Below are positions 51,089 to 59,922 of a DNA stretch of 64,000 nt, piece by piece. Both the position numbers and the translations under genes were made by a program. Every line of letters begins with the position of its first letter. Within the stretch, counting starts at the first letter, position 1. The notes beneath the pieces were generated by a model that was given only the letters and a program-made list of their open reading frames with translations, was not told where the DNA came from and did no database searches. This DNA comes from CAUPWF01 sp964367685 (GTDB lineage: Bacteria > Bacillota > Clostridia > Lachnospirales > Lachnospiraceae). The stretch spans positions 1 to 64,000 of the forward strand of contig CAYIYM010000005.1 of NCBI GenBank assembly GCA_964367685.1, in the 5' to 3' direction.

Positions 51089-51448
51089 ATGAAAGGAAGC
51101 TTTAGAACAGAATATGGGCTTGTTTCTATTAATCCAGATGTAATTGCAAAGTATGCAGGTACAGTTGCAGTGGAGTGTTTCGGTATAGTAGGTATGGGTG
51201 CTGTTAATATGAAAGATGGTCTTGTACACTTACTAAAGAGAGAAAGTCTCGCACATGGAATTTCTGTGAAGATTTCAGAAGATAATGAATTAACACTTGA
51301 TTTTCATGTAATCGTATCTTACGGAGTAAGCATACAAGCAGTAGCAGAGAATTTAATTAGCAATGTAAAGTACAAAGTTGAAGAATTTACAGGAATGAAG
51401 ATTGATAAAGTGAATATCTTTGTTGAAGGTGTAAGAGTAATAGATTAG
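51089..51448 (+). CDS. Asp23/Gls24-family protein (YloU)
   Basis: The 119-residue Asp23 domain has EYGLVSINPDVIAKYAGTVA, VECFGIVGMGAVNMKDG and LDFHVIVSYGVSIQAVAENL. Such proteins are abundant, membrane-proximal and linked to envelope stress; the one next to fakA (YloU-YloV in B. subtilis) is conserved. AGGAGG-like GGAGGAAC precedes ATG. 12 bases to fakA. Confidence 0.92.
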   Translation: MKGSFRTEYGLVSINPDVIAKYAGTVAVECFGIVGMGAVNMKDGLVHLLKRESLAHGISVKISEDNELTLDFHVIVSYGVSIQAVAENLISNVKYKVEEFTGMKIDKVNIFVEGVRVID

Positions 51449-51460
51449 GAGGAACTTTTA

Positions 51461-53113
51461 GTGGTAACTAAAACAATTAACGCTGAATTATTAAAAAACA
51501 TGTTTTTAGCAGGTGCGGCAAGTATTGAAGCACAAAAAGAGTATATTAATGACTTAAATGTATTTCCCGTACCAGATGGAGACACTGGTACAAATATGTC
51601 AATGACTATAATGGCAGCTGCTAAAGAAGTAAATAATTTGGAAGATATAACAATGGAGAAGATAGCAAAAGCTATTTCTTCTGGATCACTAAGAGGTGCT
51701 CGTGGTAACTCAGGAGTTATTTTATCACAGTTATTTAGAGGATTCACAAAGACAATTAAAGAACATAATGAATTAGATGCATCAATTTTGGCACAAGCAT
51801 TTGATAATGCATCTAAGACAGCTTATAAGGCTGTTATGAAGCCCAAAGAAGGAACGATCCTTACTGTATCAAAAGGTCTTGCTTCTAAGGCGTTAGAAAT
51901 GGCTGAAAAGACTGAAAACTTAGAAGAGTTTATAGCTGAAGTTATAGCGCATGGGGACTACGTATTATCAAAAACACCAGAAATGTTGCCAGTGTTAAAA
52001 GAGGCAGGTGTTGTAGACTCTGGCGGGCAAGGCTTAATGGAGATTTTAAAAGGTGCCCAGGCAGTTTTTTTAGGTCAGGAAATTGATTTTTCTGTATTAG
52101 CTGAAAAAGAAGCAAGTGTTTCAACTACAACTTCAACTATTTCATCAGCAGATATTACATTTGGATATTGCACAGAATTCATTATTATGGTTGATAAAGA
52201 GTTTAAGGAACAAGATGAAGATCATATGAAAGAATATCTATCATCAATAGGTGATTCCATTGTGTGCGTTGCTGATGAAGATGTTGTCAAAATTCATGTA
52301 CATACAAATGATCCCGGCTTGGCAATTCAAAAAGCATTAACTTATGGTTCTTTGACAAGAATGAAGATTGATAATATGCGTGAAGAGCATGAAGAACAAA
52401 TTCGAAAAGAAGTAGAACAAGCACAATCAAAAGCGAAAGAAGAGCAACCTAGAAAAGACATGGGATTCATTGCAGTATCTATTGGTGCAGGAATGAATGA
52501 AATATTTAGAGAACTTGGAATAGATTACATTATTGAAGGTGGTCAAACAATGAATCCAAGTACTGAAGATATGCTTAATGCGATTGATGAAGTGAATGCA
52601 GACACAATTTTCATTTTACCAAACAACAAAAATATTATTTTAGCGGCTAACCAAGCACAAGCATTAACAAAAGATAAGAATATAGTTGTTATTCCTACAA
52701 CAACGGTTCCACAAGGGATTTCAGCAATTATTAATTTTGCACCTGAAGCAAGTGTAGATGAGAATGAAGCATCTATGAATTCTGAAATATCTAATATTAA
52801 AACAGGACAAGTTACTTATGCTGTTAGAGATACAAAAATAGATGATAAAGAAATATTCCAAGGGAACATTATGGGAATAGGAGACAAAGGAATTCTATCT
52901 GTAGGTAAAGAAATAGAAGAAACAACATTAGAATTAATAAATGCTTTGGCAGATGAAGATTCAGAATTTATTAGTATTTACTATGGGCAAGATGTAACGG
53001 AAGAGGATGCTTCCGCATTGGCTGAAAAAATCGAGAATGCATTTCCTGAAGCTGAAGTAGATGTACAGTATGGTGGACAACCAATTTATTACTATGTATT
53101 ATCTGTCGAATAA
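51461..53113 (+). CDS. fakA: Fatty acid kinase catalytic subunit FakA (YloV)
   Basis: FakA phosphorylates fatty acids held by FakB so they can enter lipid synthesis. The 550-residue protein has an N-terminal DhaL/DAK2 domain (NVFPVPDGDTGTNMSMTI, Mg-binding Asp residues; LRGARGNSGVILSQLFRG) and a central and C-terminal DegV-like domain with AGVVDSGGQGL. GTG start after AGGAGG. It is co-transcribed with the Asp23 gene; no fakB is in the window. Confidence 0.92.
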   Translation: MVTKTINAELLKNMFLAGAASIEAQKEYINDLNVFPVPDGDTGTNMSMTIMAAAKEVNNLEDITMEKIAKAISSGSLRGARGNSGVILSQLFRGFTKTIKEHNELDASILAQAFDNASKTAYKAVMKPKEGTILTVSKGLASKALEMAEKTENLEEFIAEVIAHGDYVLSKTPEMLPVLKEAGVVDSGGQGLMEILKGAQAVFLGQEIDFSVLAEKEASVSTTTSTISSADITFGYCTEFIIMVDKEFKEQDEDHMKEYLSSIGDSIVCVADEDVVKIHVHTNDPGLAIQKALTYGSLTRMKIDNMREEHEEQIRKEVEQAQSKAKEEQPRKDMGFIAVSIGAGMNEIFRELGIDYIIEGGQTMNPSTEDMLNAIDEVNADTIFILPNNKNIILAANQAQALTKDKNIVVIPTTTVPQGISAIINFAPEASVDENEASMNSEISNIKTGQVTYAVRDTKIDDKEIFQGNIMGIGDKGILSVGKEIEETTLELINALADEDSEFISIYYGQDVTEEDASALAEKIENAFPEAEVDVQYGGQPIYYYVLSVE

Positions 53114-53134
53114 ATGATTTATCATAAAGGATTT

Positions 53135-53175
53135 AAGAGAAGATAGGCGATATAATTATCGCCTATCTTCTCTTC
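53135..53175 (+). terminator. Terminator after fakA
   Basis: AAGAGAAGATAGGCGATA pairs perfectly with TATCGCCTATCTTCTCTT around AATT; the U-run is short (TTCC), so efficiency is uncertain. Confidence 0.7.
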
Positions 53176-53220
53176 CATTCATAATGATTCGATTAATTAT
53201 TTTGAAAAGGAGACTATTGT

Positions 53221-55251
53221 ATGGAAGTACCAATATCTACAATCAAAGGGGTAGGGCCTAAAACAAAAGAACTATTCCATAAGATTGGAATTGATAGCAT
53301 AGAACAGCTTTTGAGTTACTATCCCAAAGACTACGATATTTATGAAGAACCAGTACTATGTTCTGAACTTGAAGTCGGGCATACAATGGCTATAAAGGGA
53401 ACGATTGCTGGGAAGATAACATTGACTGGCAATCGGAATCTTCCAATTGTAAGTCTTTTGTTAAAAAGTGAAGATGGTAATTGTAAGTGCACTTGGTTTC
53501 GGATGCCATATTTAGCCAAAACATTGCGTCCAAATCAAGAGATTATTGTCCGAGGTAATATTCAATTCAAAAAAAATAACTATGTGTTAGAACAACCAGA
53601 AATTTACATTTCTGAACGTGACTATTTCAAGAAGGTTGGAATTTTGCAACCGAAGTATGTAACCATTAAGGGAATAACCAATAATATGATTAGTAAATTA
53701 ATTGGTGAAATTTTAAAAGAGCACATCTATGAAGTCGTAGATATATTTAGCGAAAAAACTCGAAAAAATTATCATTTACAACCAATTATGGAAGCGATAC
53801 AACAAATCCATTTCCCGAAAAATAAAGAAGTTTTTTATGAAGCGCGTAATCGTTTAGTGCTTGAGGAATTTCTGCTGTTTATTTATCAACTACGTAAGTT
53901 GAAGACAGAGGATATTGCAAAAGATAATCATTTTATTTTAAATGATGATGAACATAAAATAGATGATTTTATATCTCAACTTCCATTTGAACTTACATCG
54001 GCTCAATATAAGGTGTGGGGAGAAATAAAAGCAGATCTTAAAAATCCTCAAAAGCAGATGTCTCGTCTTGTACAAGGAGATGTTGGATCGGGCAAGACGA
54101 TTGTAGCGGTTCTAGGATTGATTTTGTCAGCAATGAATGGATTTCAAGGTGCACTTATGGCTCCAACTGAAGTACTGGCAAAACAGCATTTCATATCACT
54201 TAGCGAATTGTTTAAAGAGCACAAATTGCCTTATCAGATTGAGTTACTTACCGGTTCAATGACTCAGAAAGAAAAGAGACTTGCTTATGAACGAATCAAA
54301 ATGGGGATGTCTCAGATTGTGATAGGGACCCATGCATTGATTCAACAAAAAGTAGAATATAATAATTTAGCTCTAGTCATTACGGATGAACAACATCGAT
54401 TCGGTGTAAAACAACGACAATTACTTGCTGAAAAAGGTGAGATGCCACATGTTCTTGTTATGAGTGCTACACCAATCCCTAGAACCTTGGCTATTATCTT
54501 ATATGGAGATTTAGACATTTCCGTAATTGATGAACTTCCAGCAAATCGCCTACCAATTAAAAATTGTGTAGTCGGTACAGAATATCAAGCGACTGCCTAT
54601 AAGTTTATGAAGAAAGAAATCGAAAAAGGGCGTCAATGCTATGTGATTTGCCCAATGGTTGAAGAAAGTGAGCAGATGGAGGAGTGCCAAGATGTAATAT
54701 CCTACGCAGCACAATTACAAGAAGTTATGGGAGAAGCTGTCAATGTAACTTATTTACACGGGAAAATGAAACAATCTCAAAAAGATGAAATCATGAATGC
54801 GTTTCATCAGAAGTACATTGATATTTTAGTTTCAACAACTGTAATAGAAGTCGGAATTAATGTGCCAAATGCCTCTACAATGCTAGTTGAGAATGCGGAG
54901 CGTTTTGGTTTAGCGGGTCTTCATCAATTACGAGGACGAGTTGGAAGAGGAGAGCATCAATCATACTGCATTTTTATTAGTGCAAGTAAGAGTAAAGAAA
55001 CAAAACAGAGGTTGGAAATATTGAATCACTCTAATGATGGATTCCATATTGCAAATGAAGATTTAAAGTTACGAGGGCCAGGTGACTTGTTTGGGATTAG
55101 ACAGAGTGGCATCATGAATTTTCGTTTGGGTGATATTTTTCAAGATGCAAAACTCTTACAATTAGCAAGTGGAATTATTGCCAATTTAGATGATCAAGAA
55201 ATTCAACGAATCATAAAAAAGTTAGAATTTTCATCGGAAGTAATTCTGTAG
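53221..55251 (+). CDS. recG: ATP-dependent DNA helicase RecG
   Basis: RecG remodels stalled forks and junctions. The 676-residue protein has the N-terminal wedge/OB domain (STIKGVGPKTKELFHKIGID), Walker A GDVGSGKTIVAV, motif Ia MAPTEVLAKQH, DEQH box ITDEQHRFGVKQR, SATPIPRTLAI, and motif VI QLRGRVGRGEH, with the C-terminal DLKLRGPGDLFG. Complete. The start ATG follows AAAGGAG. Confidence 0.97.
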   Translation: MEVPISTIKGVGPKTKELFHKIGIDSIEQLLSYYPKDYDIYEEPVLCSELEVGHTMAIKGTIAGKITLTGNRNLPIVSLLLKSEDGNCKCTWFRMPYLAKTLRPNQEIIVRGNIQFKKNNYVLEQPEIYISERDYFKKVGILQPKYVTIKGITNNMISKLIGEILKEHIYEVVDIFSEKTRKNYHLQPIMEAIQQIHFPKNKEVFYEARNRLVLEEFLLFIYQLRKLKTEDIAKDNHFILNDDEHKIDDFISQLPFELTSAQYKVWGEIKADLKNPQKQMSRLVQGDVGSGKTIVAVLGLILSAMNGFQGALMAPTEVLAKQHFISLSELFKEHKLPYQIELLTGSMTQKEKRLAYERIKMGMSQIVIGTHALIQQKVEYNNLALVITDEQHRFGVKQRQLLAEKGEMPHVLVMSATPIPRTLAIILYGDLDISVIDELPANRLPIKNCVVGTEYQATAYKFMKKEIEKGRQCYVICPMVEESEQMEECQDVISYAAQLQEVMGEAVNVTYLHGKMKQSQKDEIMNAFHQKYIDILVSTTVIEVGINVPNASTMLVENAERFGLAGLHQLRGRVGRGEHQSYCIFISASKSKETKQRLEILNHSNDGFHIANEDLKLRGPGDLFGIRQSGIMNFRLGDIFQDAKLLQLASGIIANLDDQEIQRIIKKLEFSSEVIL

Positions 55252-55288
55252 AAATAATAGTATCAATTCATTGCTAAATCTATAAAAA

Positions 55289-55332
55289 ACAAATCACGAA
55301 ATGTATGAAAACAAATCACGAAATGTATGAAA
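55289..55332 (+). repeat. Perfect tandem 22-bp repeat before the rsmD promoter
   Basis: ACAAATCACGAAATGTATGAAA is not written out twice here: two identical 22-base units (55289-55310 and 55311-55332, core CACGAAATGTATGAAA) abut and end one base before TTGACA. Either a recent duplication or a two-site operator two helical turns apart. Confidence 0.85.
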
Positions 55333-55333
55333 A

Positions 55334-55362
55334 TTGACAATTCTAAATATTTTCTATATAAT
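55334..55362 (+). promoter_or_regulatory. Consensus promoter of the rsmD-coaD operon
   Basis: TTGACA (55334-55339), 17 bases and TATAAT (55357-55362): a perfect sigma-A promoter. Confidence 0.85.
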
Positions 55363-55393
55363 ATATTGATAGAAAAATGAAAGAAGGATGATT

Positions 55394-55942
55394 ATGCGAG
55401 TAATAGCTGGAAGTGCTAAAAGAATTCAATTAATTACAGTTGAAGGCTTAGATACTAGACCAACCCAAGATCGAGTAAAAGAAACACTTTTTAATATGAT
55501 GCAGTATGACTTGTATGGGTGTAATTTTTTGGATTTATTTAGCGGTAGTGGTGGGATTGGTATTGAAGCATTAAGCAGAGGTGCAGAATGTGCTTATTTT
55601 GTAGAAAATAATGATAATGCAATTCGATGCATCAAGGAAAATTTATTGAAAACAAAGCTTGGCTCGAAAGCAACCGTTTTGAAATCAGATGCTTTATCTA
55701 GTTTGAATAGATTAGATGGGACAATAAAATTTGACTTTATCTTTATGGACCCTCCGTACAATCAAGGGCATGAGATGGAGATTTTAAAAATGATAGCAAA
55801 TTCTTCGATTTTAAATGAGAATGGTATTATAATCATTGAAGCTTCGCTAGAGACAAATTTTGATTATGTTGAAGATTTAGGGTTTGAAATCATTAAAGAA
55901 AAAAAATATAAAACAAATAAACATGTATTTGTTGAAAGATAG
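55394..55942 (+). CDS. rsmD: 16S rRNA m2G966 methyltransferase RsmD
   Basis: RsmD methylates G966 of 16S rRNA. The 182-residue enzyme has VIAGSAKRIQL, TRPTQDRVKETLFNM, the SAM fold FLDLFSGSGGIGIEALSRGA and the catalytic FMDPPYNQG. ATG 55394 after AGAAGG is preferred to ATG 55388. coaD follows after 10 bases, a conserved pair. Confidence 0.95.
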   Translation: MRVIAGSAKRIQLITVEGLDTRPTQDRVKETLFNMMQYDLYGCNFLDLFSGSGGIGIEALSRGAECAYFVENNDNAIRCIKENLLKTKLGSKATVLKSDALSSLNRLDGTIKFDFIFMDPPYNQGHEMEILKMIANSSILNENGIIIIEASLETNFDYVEDLGFEIIKEKKYKTNKHVFVER

Positions 55943-55952
55943 GAAGAATAAT

Positions 55953-56450
55953 ATGATAAAAGCAATTTATCCAGGCAGTTTTGACCCGGTTACATTCGGT
56001 CATATCGATATTATTAAACGTTCTGTATCAATGGTAGATCTACTTATTGTTGGAGTTTTAAATAATAATAAAAAAACTCCGTTGTTTTCTGTGGAAGAAC
56101 GTGTTAAAATGTTGAAGGAAGTAACAAAAGATATCGATAGGGTTGAGATTATACCTTTCGAAGGTCTTCTTGTAGATTTTGCTAAAAAATATCAAGCAAA
56201 AATGATAATACGTGGTCTACGGGCTGTAACAGATTTTGAATATGAATTACAGATGGCGCAGACAAATCAAAAGCTAGATGATGAATTAGAAACTGTATTT
56301 TTAGCTACCAGTTTAGAATATTCATATTTAAGCTCTACTATTGCAAAAGAAGTAGCAACTTTCGGTGGTGATATTCATAAATTCGTCCCCGAGTCTGTAT
56401 GTAAAGAAGTAGAATTAAAACATAAATTAAAAACACAAGAGGAGAAGTAA
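55953..56450 (+). CDS. coaD: Phosphopantetheine adenylyltransferase CoaD
   Basis: CoaD makes dephospho-CoA from 4'-phosphopantetheine and ATP. The 165-residue protein has the nucleotidyltransferase motif YPGSFDPVTFGHIDII (HxGH variant TFGH), KTPLFSVEERVKML, IRGLRAVTDFEYELQMAQ and YLSSTIAKEVATFGG. ATG 55953 follows AGGAAG; earlier in-frame starts lie within rsmD. Confidence 0.96.
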   Translation: MIKAIYPGSFDPVTFGHIDIIKRSVSMVDLLIVGVLNNNKKTPLFSVEERVKMLKEVTKDIDRVEIIPFEGLLVDFAKKYQAKMIIRGLRAVTDFEYELQMAQTNQKLDDELETVFLATSLEYSYLSSTIAKEVATFGGDIHKFVPESVCKEVELKHKLKTQEEK

Positions 56451-56453
56451 ATT

Positions 56454-57053
56454 ATGAGTAGCCGTATTGAACAAATTATTGAAGAAATTGAGGATTACAT
56501 TGATAATTGTAAATTTCAACCATTATCTCAAACTAAAATAGTAGTGAACAAGGATCAAATGGATGAGTTATTGCGTGAACTCCGAATGAAAACTCCAGAT
56601 GAAATTAAACGTTATCAAAAAATTATTGCTAACAAAGAGGCGATAATCGCTGATGCCCAAGCTAAAGCCGATAGTATGTTAGAAGAAGCTGAAATTCACA
56701 CAAATGAATTAGTAAGTGAGCATGAGATTATGCAACAAGCATATTCTCAAGCAAATGAAATTGTAATGGCAGCTACAGAGCAAGCGCAAGAGATTCTTGA
56801 CAATGCAACAAATGATGCAAATGCAATCCGTATTGGTGCAATGCGCTACACAGATGATTTAATGGCAAATGCTGAATCTATTATAGGTCACACACTTGAT
56901 AGTTATACAACGAAGTATGACGGACTTGTAAACTCGTTAAAAGAGTGCTACGACGTGGTTAGACAAAATCGTGCGGAGTTAGATATTCCAGATGAAAGAC
57001 ATGGTGGTTCTATGGGAATCCCAAATGTACCTTCAGATGAATATTATGAGTAA
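56454..57053 (+). CDS. Coiled-coil protein (ATP-synthase-b/DivIVA-like) after coaD
   Basis: The 199-residue protein has a predicted long coiled coil (residues about 25-150) with an Ala/Glu/Gln-rich heptad region (AIIADAQAKADSMLEEAE, EQAQEILDNATNDANAI). It starts SSRIEQIIEEIEDYIDNCKF and has the late HGGSMGIPNVPSDEYYE tail. Clostridia often carry such a gene right after coaD, annotated as ATPase or cell-division-like protein; function is unproven. 3 bases separate it from coaD. Confidence 0.8.
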   Translation: MSSRIEQIIEEIEDYIDNCKFQPLSQTKIVVNKDQMDELLRELRMKTPDEIKRYQKIIANKEAIIADAQAKADSMLEEAEIHTNELVSEHEIMQQAYSQANEIVMAATEQAQEILDNATNDANAIRIGAMRYTDDLMANAESIIGHTLDSYTTKYDGLVNSLKECYDVVRQNRAELDIPDERHGGSMGIPNVPSDEYYE

Positions 57054-57084
57054 ATTATATTTCGACATCAAATAATACATAAAT

Positions 57085-57116
57085 AATAACTGCTTTCTTA
57101 GGCAGTTATTATTTTT
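57085..57116 (+). terminator. Terminator of the rsmD-coaD operon
   Basis: AATAACTGC pairs with GCAGTTATT around TTTCTTAG, followed by ATTTTTT. Confidence 0.8.
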
Positions 57117-57126
57117 TGCCATAAAA

Positions 57127-57155
57127 TTGAAGTACTTATTGTAATATGATATACT
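57127..57155 (+). promoter_or_regulatory. Promoter of the RNA-modification cluster
   Basis: TTGAAG (57127-57132), 17 bases, TATACT (57150-57155), 27 bases before the ATG. Confidence 0.6.
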
Positions 57156-57182
57156 TAGACAACTCATATAGGAGGATAGACT

Positions 57183-58562
57183 ATGAAGTTACCTGAAAAG
57201 TTTGTAGACGATATGAAACTGCTTCTTGGCAGTGAATTCAATGATTATATAGATAGCTACGACGAGCCACGTTGGTATGGATTACGTATAAATGAACAAA
57301 AGATAAGTGTAGAAGAATTTTTGACTATTTCACCATTCGAATTAACACCAATACCGTGGATTAATAACGGTTTTTATTATGATGGCGAAAGAGAAAAACC
57401 TGGAAAACATCCTTATTATTTTGCGGGATTATATTACTTGCAAGAACCTAGTGCTATGACACCTGCTAATCGGTTGCCGATTGAAGATGATGACATTGTC
57501 TTAGATTTGTGTGCCGCGCCTGGTGGAAAGACTACAGAACTTGGTGCAAAACTAAATAATACAGGTCTACTGATATCTAATGATATTAGTAATTCGAGAG
57601 CAAAAATATTATTAAAGAATTTAGAATTATTTGGATATCAAAATATTTGTGTTCTCAGCGAGGATCCGAGTAAAATGGTTCCATTATTTCGAAATTACTT
57701 TGATAAAATTCTAGTCGATGCTCCTTGCTCAGGAGAAGGGATGTTTCGTAAAGATACGAAAATGATAAAATCATGGGAAGAGGAAGGCCCCAAGTTCTAT
57801 TGTGAAATACAGAAGGAACTAATTCTTCAAGCAACTGATATGTTAAAACCTGGTGGCAAAATCTTGTATTCAACCTGTACCTTTAATCGAGATGAGAATG
57901 AAGGTACTGTGACGTATTTATTAGAAGAGAGACCCGAAATGCATTTGATTGATATAGATGGATATGAGGGATTTTGTAAGGGATATGATACTCAAGGAAA
58001 ATCAATTCGTATGTGGCCTCATCATTTACAAGGGGAAGGACATTTTCTTGCACTGTTTGAAAAAGATTTTGATTGTGATTCATCGACAGAGACTTTTAAG
58101 TCTTCAAGAAAATCTCGGGTTGACAAATTAAAACAAATAAAGAAAGTTCCAGATGAATTAAAAGAATTTCTTGAATCTATTAATCGAACATTCCAAAGTA
58201 CGGATTTTTACATCTTGGGCGAAAAAATTTATTACTTAGAAAATATGCCTGAACTATCAAATATGCGTGTGTTGCGCAATGGTTTGTTAATAGGAGATTT
58301 AAAGAAAAATAGATTTGAACCAAGCCAAGCACTTGCCATGAATCTAAAAAAAGAGGAGTTTAACTTTTCAATCGATTTTTCATCTGATGATATTCGTGTT
58401 TTAAAATATCTAAAAGGTGAGACTCTAGATTTAGAGGATAAAGTTCAAAATAAAGACAAAGGATTTGCACTTGTTTGCGTAGATGGATATCCCTTGGGAT
58501 TTGGTAAGGTTAGCAATCAATCTTTGAAAAACAAGTATTCTGTAGGATGGAGAATTCAATAA
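57183..58562 (+). CDS. RsmF-like rRNA cytosine-C5 methyltransferase
   Basis: The 459-residue NOL1/NOP2/Sun-family enzyme makes m5C in rRNA. It has the SAM motif LDLCAAPGGKTTEL, DAPCSGEGMFRKD and the catalytic Cys in LYSTCTFNRDENEGTV. The C-terminal RsmF-type domain (FYILGEKIYYLENMP, GLLIGDLKKNRFEPSQALAM) is present. The specific cytosine cannot be read from the sequence. ATG 57183 follows AGGAGG. The last codon overlaps the RsuA-like start. Confidence 0.9.
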   Translation: MKLPEKFVDDMKLLLGSEFNDYIDSYDEPRWYGLRINEQKISVEEFLTISPFELTPIPWINNGFYYDGEREKPGKHPYYFAGLYYLQEPSAMTPANRLPIEDDDIVLDLCAAPGGKTTELGAKLNNTGLLISNDISNSRAKILLKNLELFGYQNICVLSEDPSKMVPLFRNYFDKILVDAPCSGEGMFRKDTKMIKSWEEEGPKFYCEIQKELILQATDMLKPGGKILYSTCTFNRDENEGTVTYLLEERPEMHLIDIDGYEGFCKGYDTQGKSIRMWPHHLQGEGHFLALFEKDFDCDSSTETFKSSRKSRVDKLKQIKKVPDELKEFLESINRTFQSTDFYILGEKIYYLENMPELSNMRVLRNGLLIGDLKKNRFEPSQALAMNLKKEEFNFSIDFSSDDIRVLKYLKGETLDLEDKVQNKDKGFALVCVDGYPLGFGKVSNQSLKNKYSVGWRIQ

Positions 58563-59263
58563 TGATGCGATTAGACAAATATTTAGCCGATATGAATATA
58601 GGCACAAGAACTGAAATAAAAAAGCATTTACGAAGAGGGGCAGCAACTGTAAATGGAGAAGTTGTGAAAAAACCAGAGTATAAGGTGTCCCAGACAGATG
58701 TCGTTACATTTTTGGGTCGTGAAATTACCTATCAGAAAACATATTACTATATGTTGCATAAACCAGCGGGCATTGTGTCTGCTACAAAAGATAATATAGA
58801 TACTACTGTTATAGATTTACTGGATGATATCGATACAACAGACTTATTTCCTGTTGGTCGGTTAGATAAGGACACGGAAGGGTTACTTATTCTTACAAAT
58901 GATGGTAAAATGGCACATGACCTATTGTCTCCTAAAAAGCATGTTGATAAGAAGTATTACGCCAAAATAGAAGGGGTTGTAAAACAAAGCCATCAAATTG
59001 CATTTCAAGAGGGATTAGATATTGGTGAGAAAAACAAGACGTTACCAGCAGATTTAGAAATTTTATCAAGTGATAATGTTTCAGAAGTATATGTGACAAT
59101 TCGAGAGGGTAAATTCCATCAAATTAAGCGTATGTTTCATGCAATCAATATGGATGTCTTATACCTAAAACGAATGGAAATGGGACCAATTAAGCTTGAT
59201 GAGACATTAGAACCTGGGGAATATAGAACACTAACAAAAGAGGAGATAGAAAAATTATGTTAA
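58562..59263 (+). CDS. RsuA-family rRNA pseudouridine synthase
   Basis: The 233-residue enzyme has an N-terminal S4 domain (MRLDKYLADMNIGTRTEIK) and the catalytic motif PVGRLDKDTEGLLILTNDG with the essential Asp, plus EGKFHQIKRMFHAIN. The match is to RsuA (16S U516), though the RluB/E/F group is close. ATG 58562 or 58565 starts it; the stop of the preceding gene overlaps it. Its stop overlaps the HAD gene by 7 bases. Confidence 0.9.
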   Translation: MMRLDKYLADMNIGTRTEIKKHLRRGAATVNGEVVKKPEYKVSQTDVVTFLGREITYQKTYYYMLHKPAGIVSATKDNIDTTVIDLLDDIDTTDLFPVGRLDKDTEGLLILTNDGKMAHDLLSPKKHVDKKYYAKIEGVVKQSHQIAFQEGLDIGEKNKTLPADLEILSSDNVSEVYVTIREGKFHQIKRMFHAINMDVLYLKRMEMGPIKLDETLEPGEYRTLTKEEIEKLC

Positions 59264-59922
59264 CAAATATAAATGCCGTTATCTTTGATTTAGATGGAAC
59301 GTTGATCAATTCCTCATGGATTTGGGCTCAAGTTGATAAAGATTATTTATTAAAGTATGATTTAACACCACCAGAGAATTTTCACGAAGAAATGGAAGGA
59401 ATGAGTTATACAGAAGTTGCACAATATTTCAAAGATATTTTTCAATTAAAACAAACTGTAGATGAAATTAAACAAGAGTGGTTGGAAATGACTTTCGACT
59501 TTTACAGTAATAAGATAGGGCTAAAGCCAGGGGTAATTGAATTTCTTGAATATTTAAAGAAGAAAAATATTAAAATCGGCTTAGCAACTAGTAGTTCGCG
59601 TATATTAGTTGAGGCTGTTTTAAAAGGCAATGGCATACGTGGATATTTTGATGCTACAGCTACGTCGTGTGAAGTAAATGCTGGAAAACCTGCACCTGAT
59701 GTATACTTAAAGGTTGCTAAGGATTTAGCAATCGATCCAAATGAATGTCTTGTATTTGAAGATGTGAAAAAAGGCGTGCAAGCAGGATTAAATGCCAAGA
59801 TGAAGACGTGCGCTGTAGAAGATGAAGGCAATGTAAATCATAGAGCTGCACTGAAAGAAATGGCTGACTACTATGTAGAAACATATTTTGATATTTTAGA
59901 TGAAATAAATGAGGTATATTAA
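59257..59922 (+). CDS. HAD-superfamily phosphatase (beta-phosphoglucomutase-like)
   Basis: The 221-residue HAD hydrolase has motif I FDLDGTLINSSWIW, a helical cap of the PGMB type, motif II GLATSSSRIL, motif III GKPAPDVYLKVA and motif IV VFEDVKKGVQAG. It would hydrolyse a small phosphoester, the substrate unknown. The gene overlaps the RsuA-like gene and abuts the YgiQ gene. Confidence 0.88.
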   Translation: MLTNINAVIFDLDGTLINSSWIWAQVDKDYLLKYDLTPPENFHEEMEGMSYTEVAQYFKDIFQLKQTVDEIKQEWLEMTFDFYSNKIGLKPGVIEFLEYLKKKNIKIGLATSSSRILVEAVLKGNGIRGYFDATATSCEVNAGKPAPDVYLKVAKDLAIDPNECLVFEDVKKGVQAGLNAKMKTCAVEDEGNVNHRAALKEMADYYVETYFDILDEINEVY

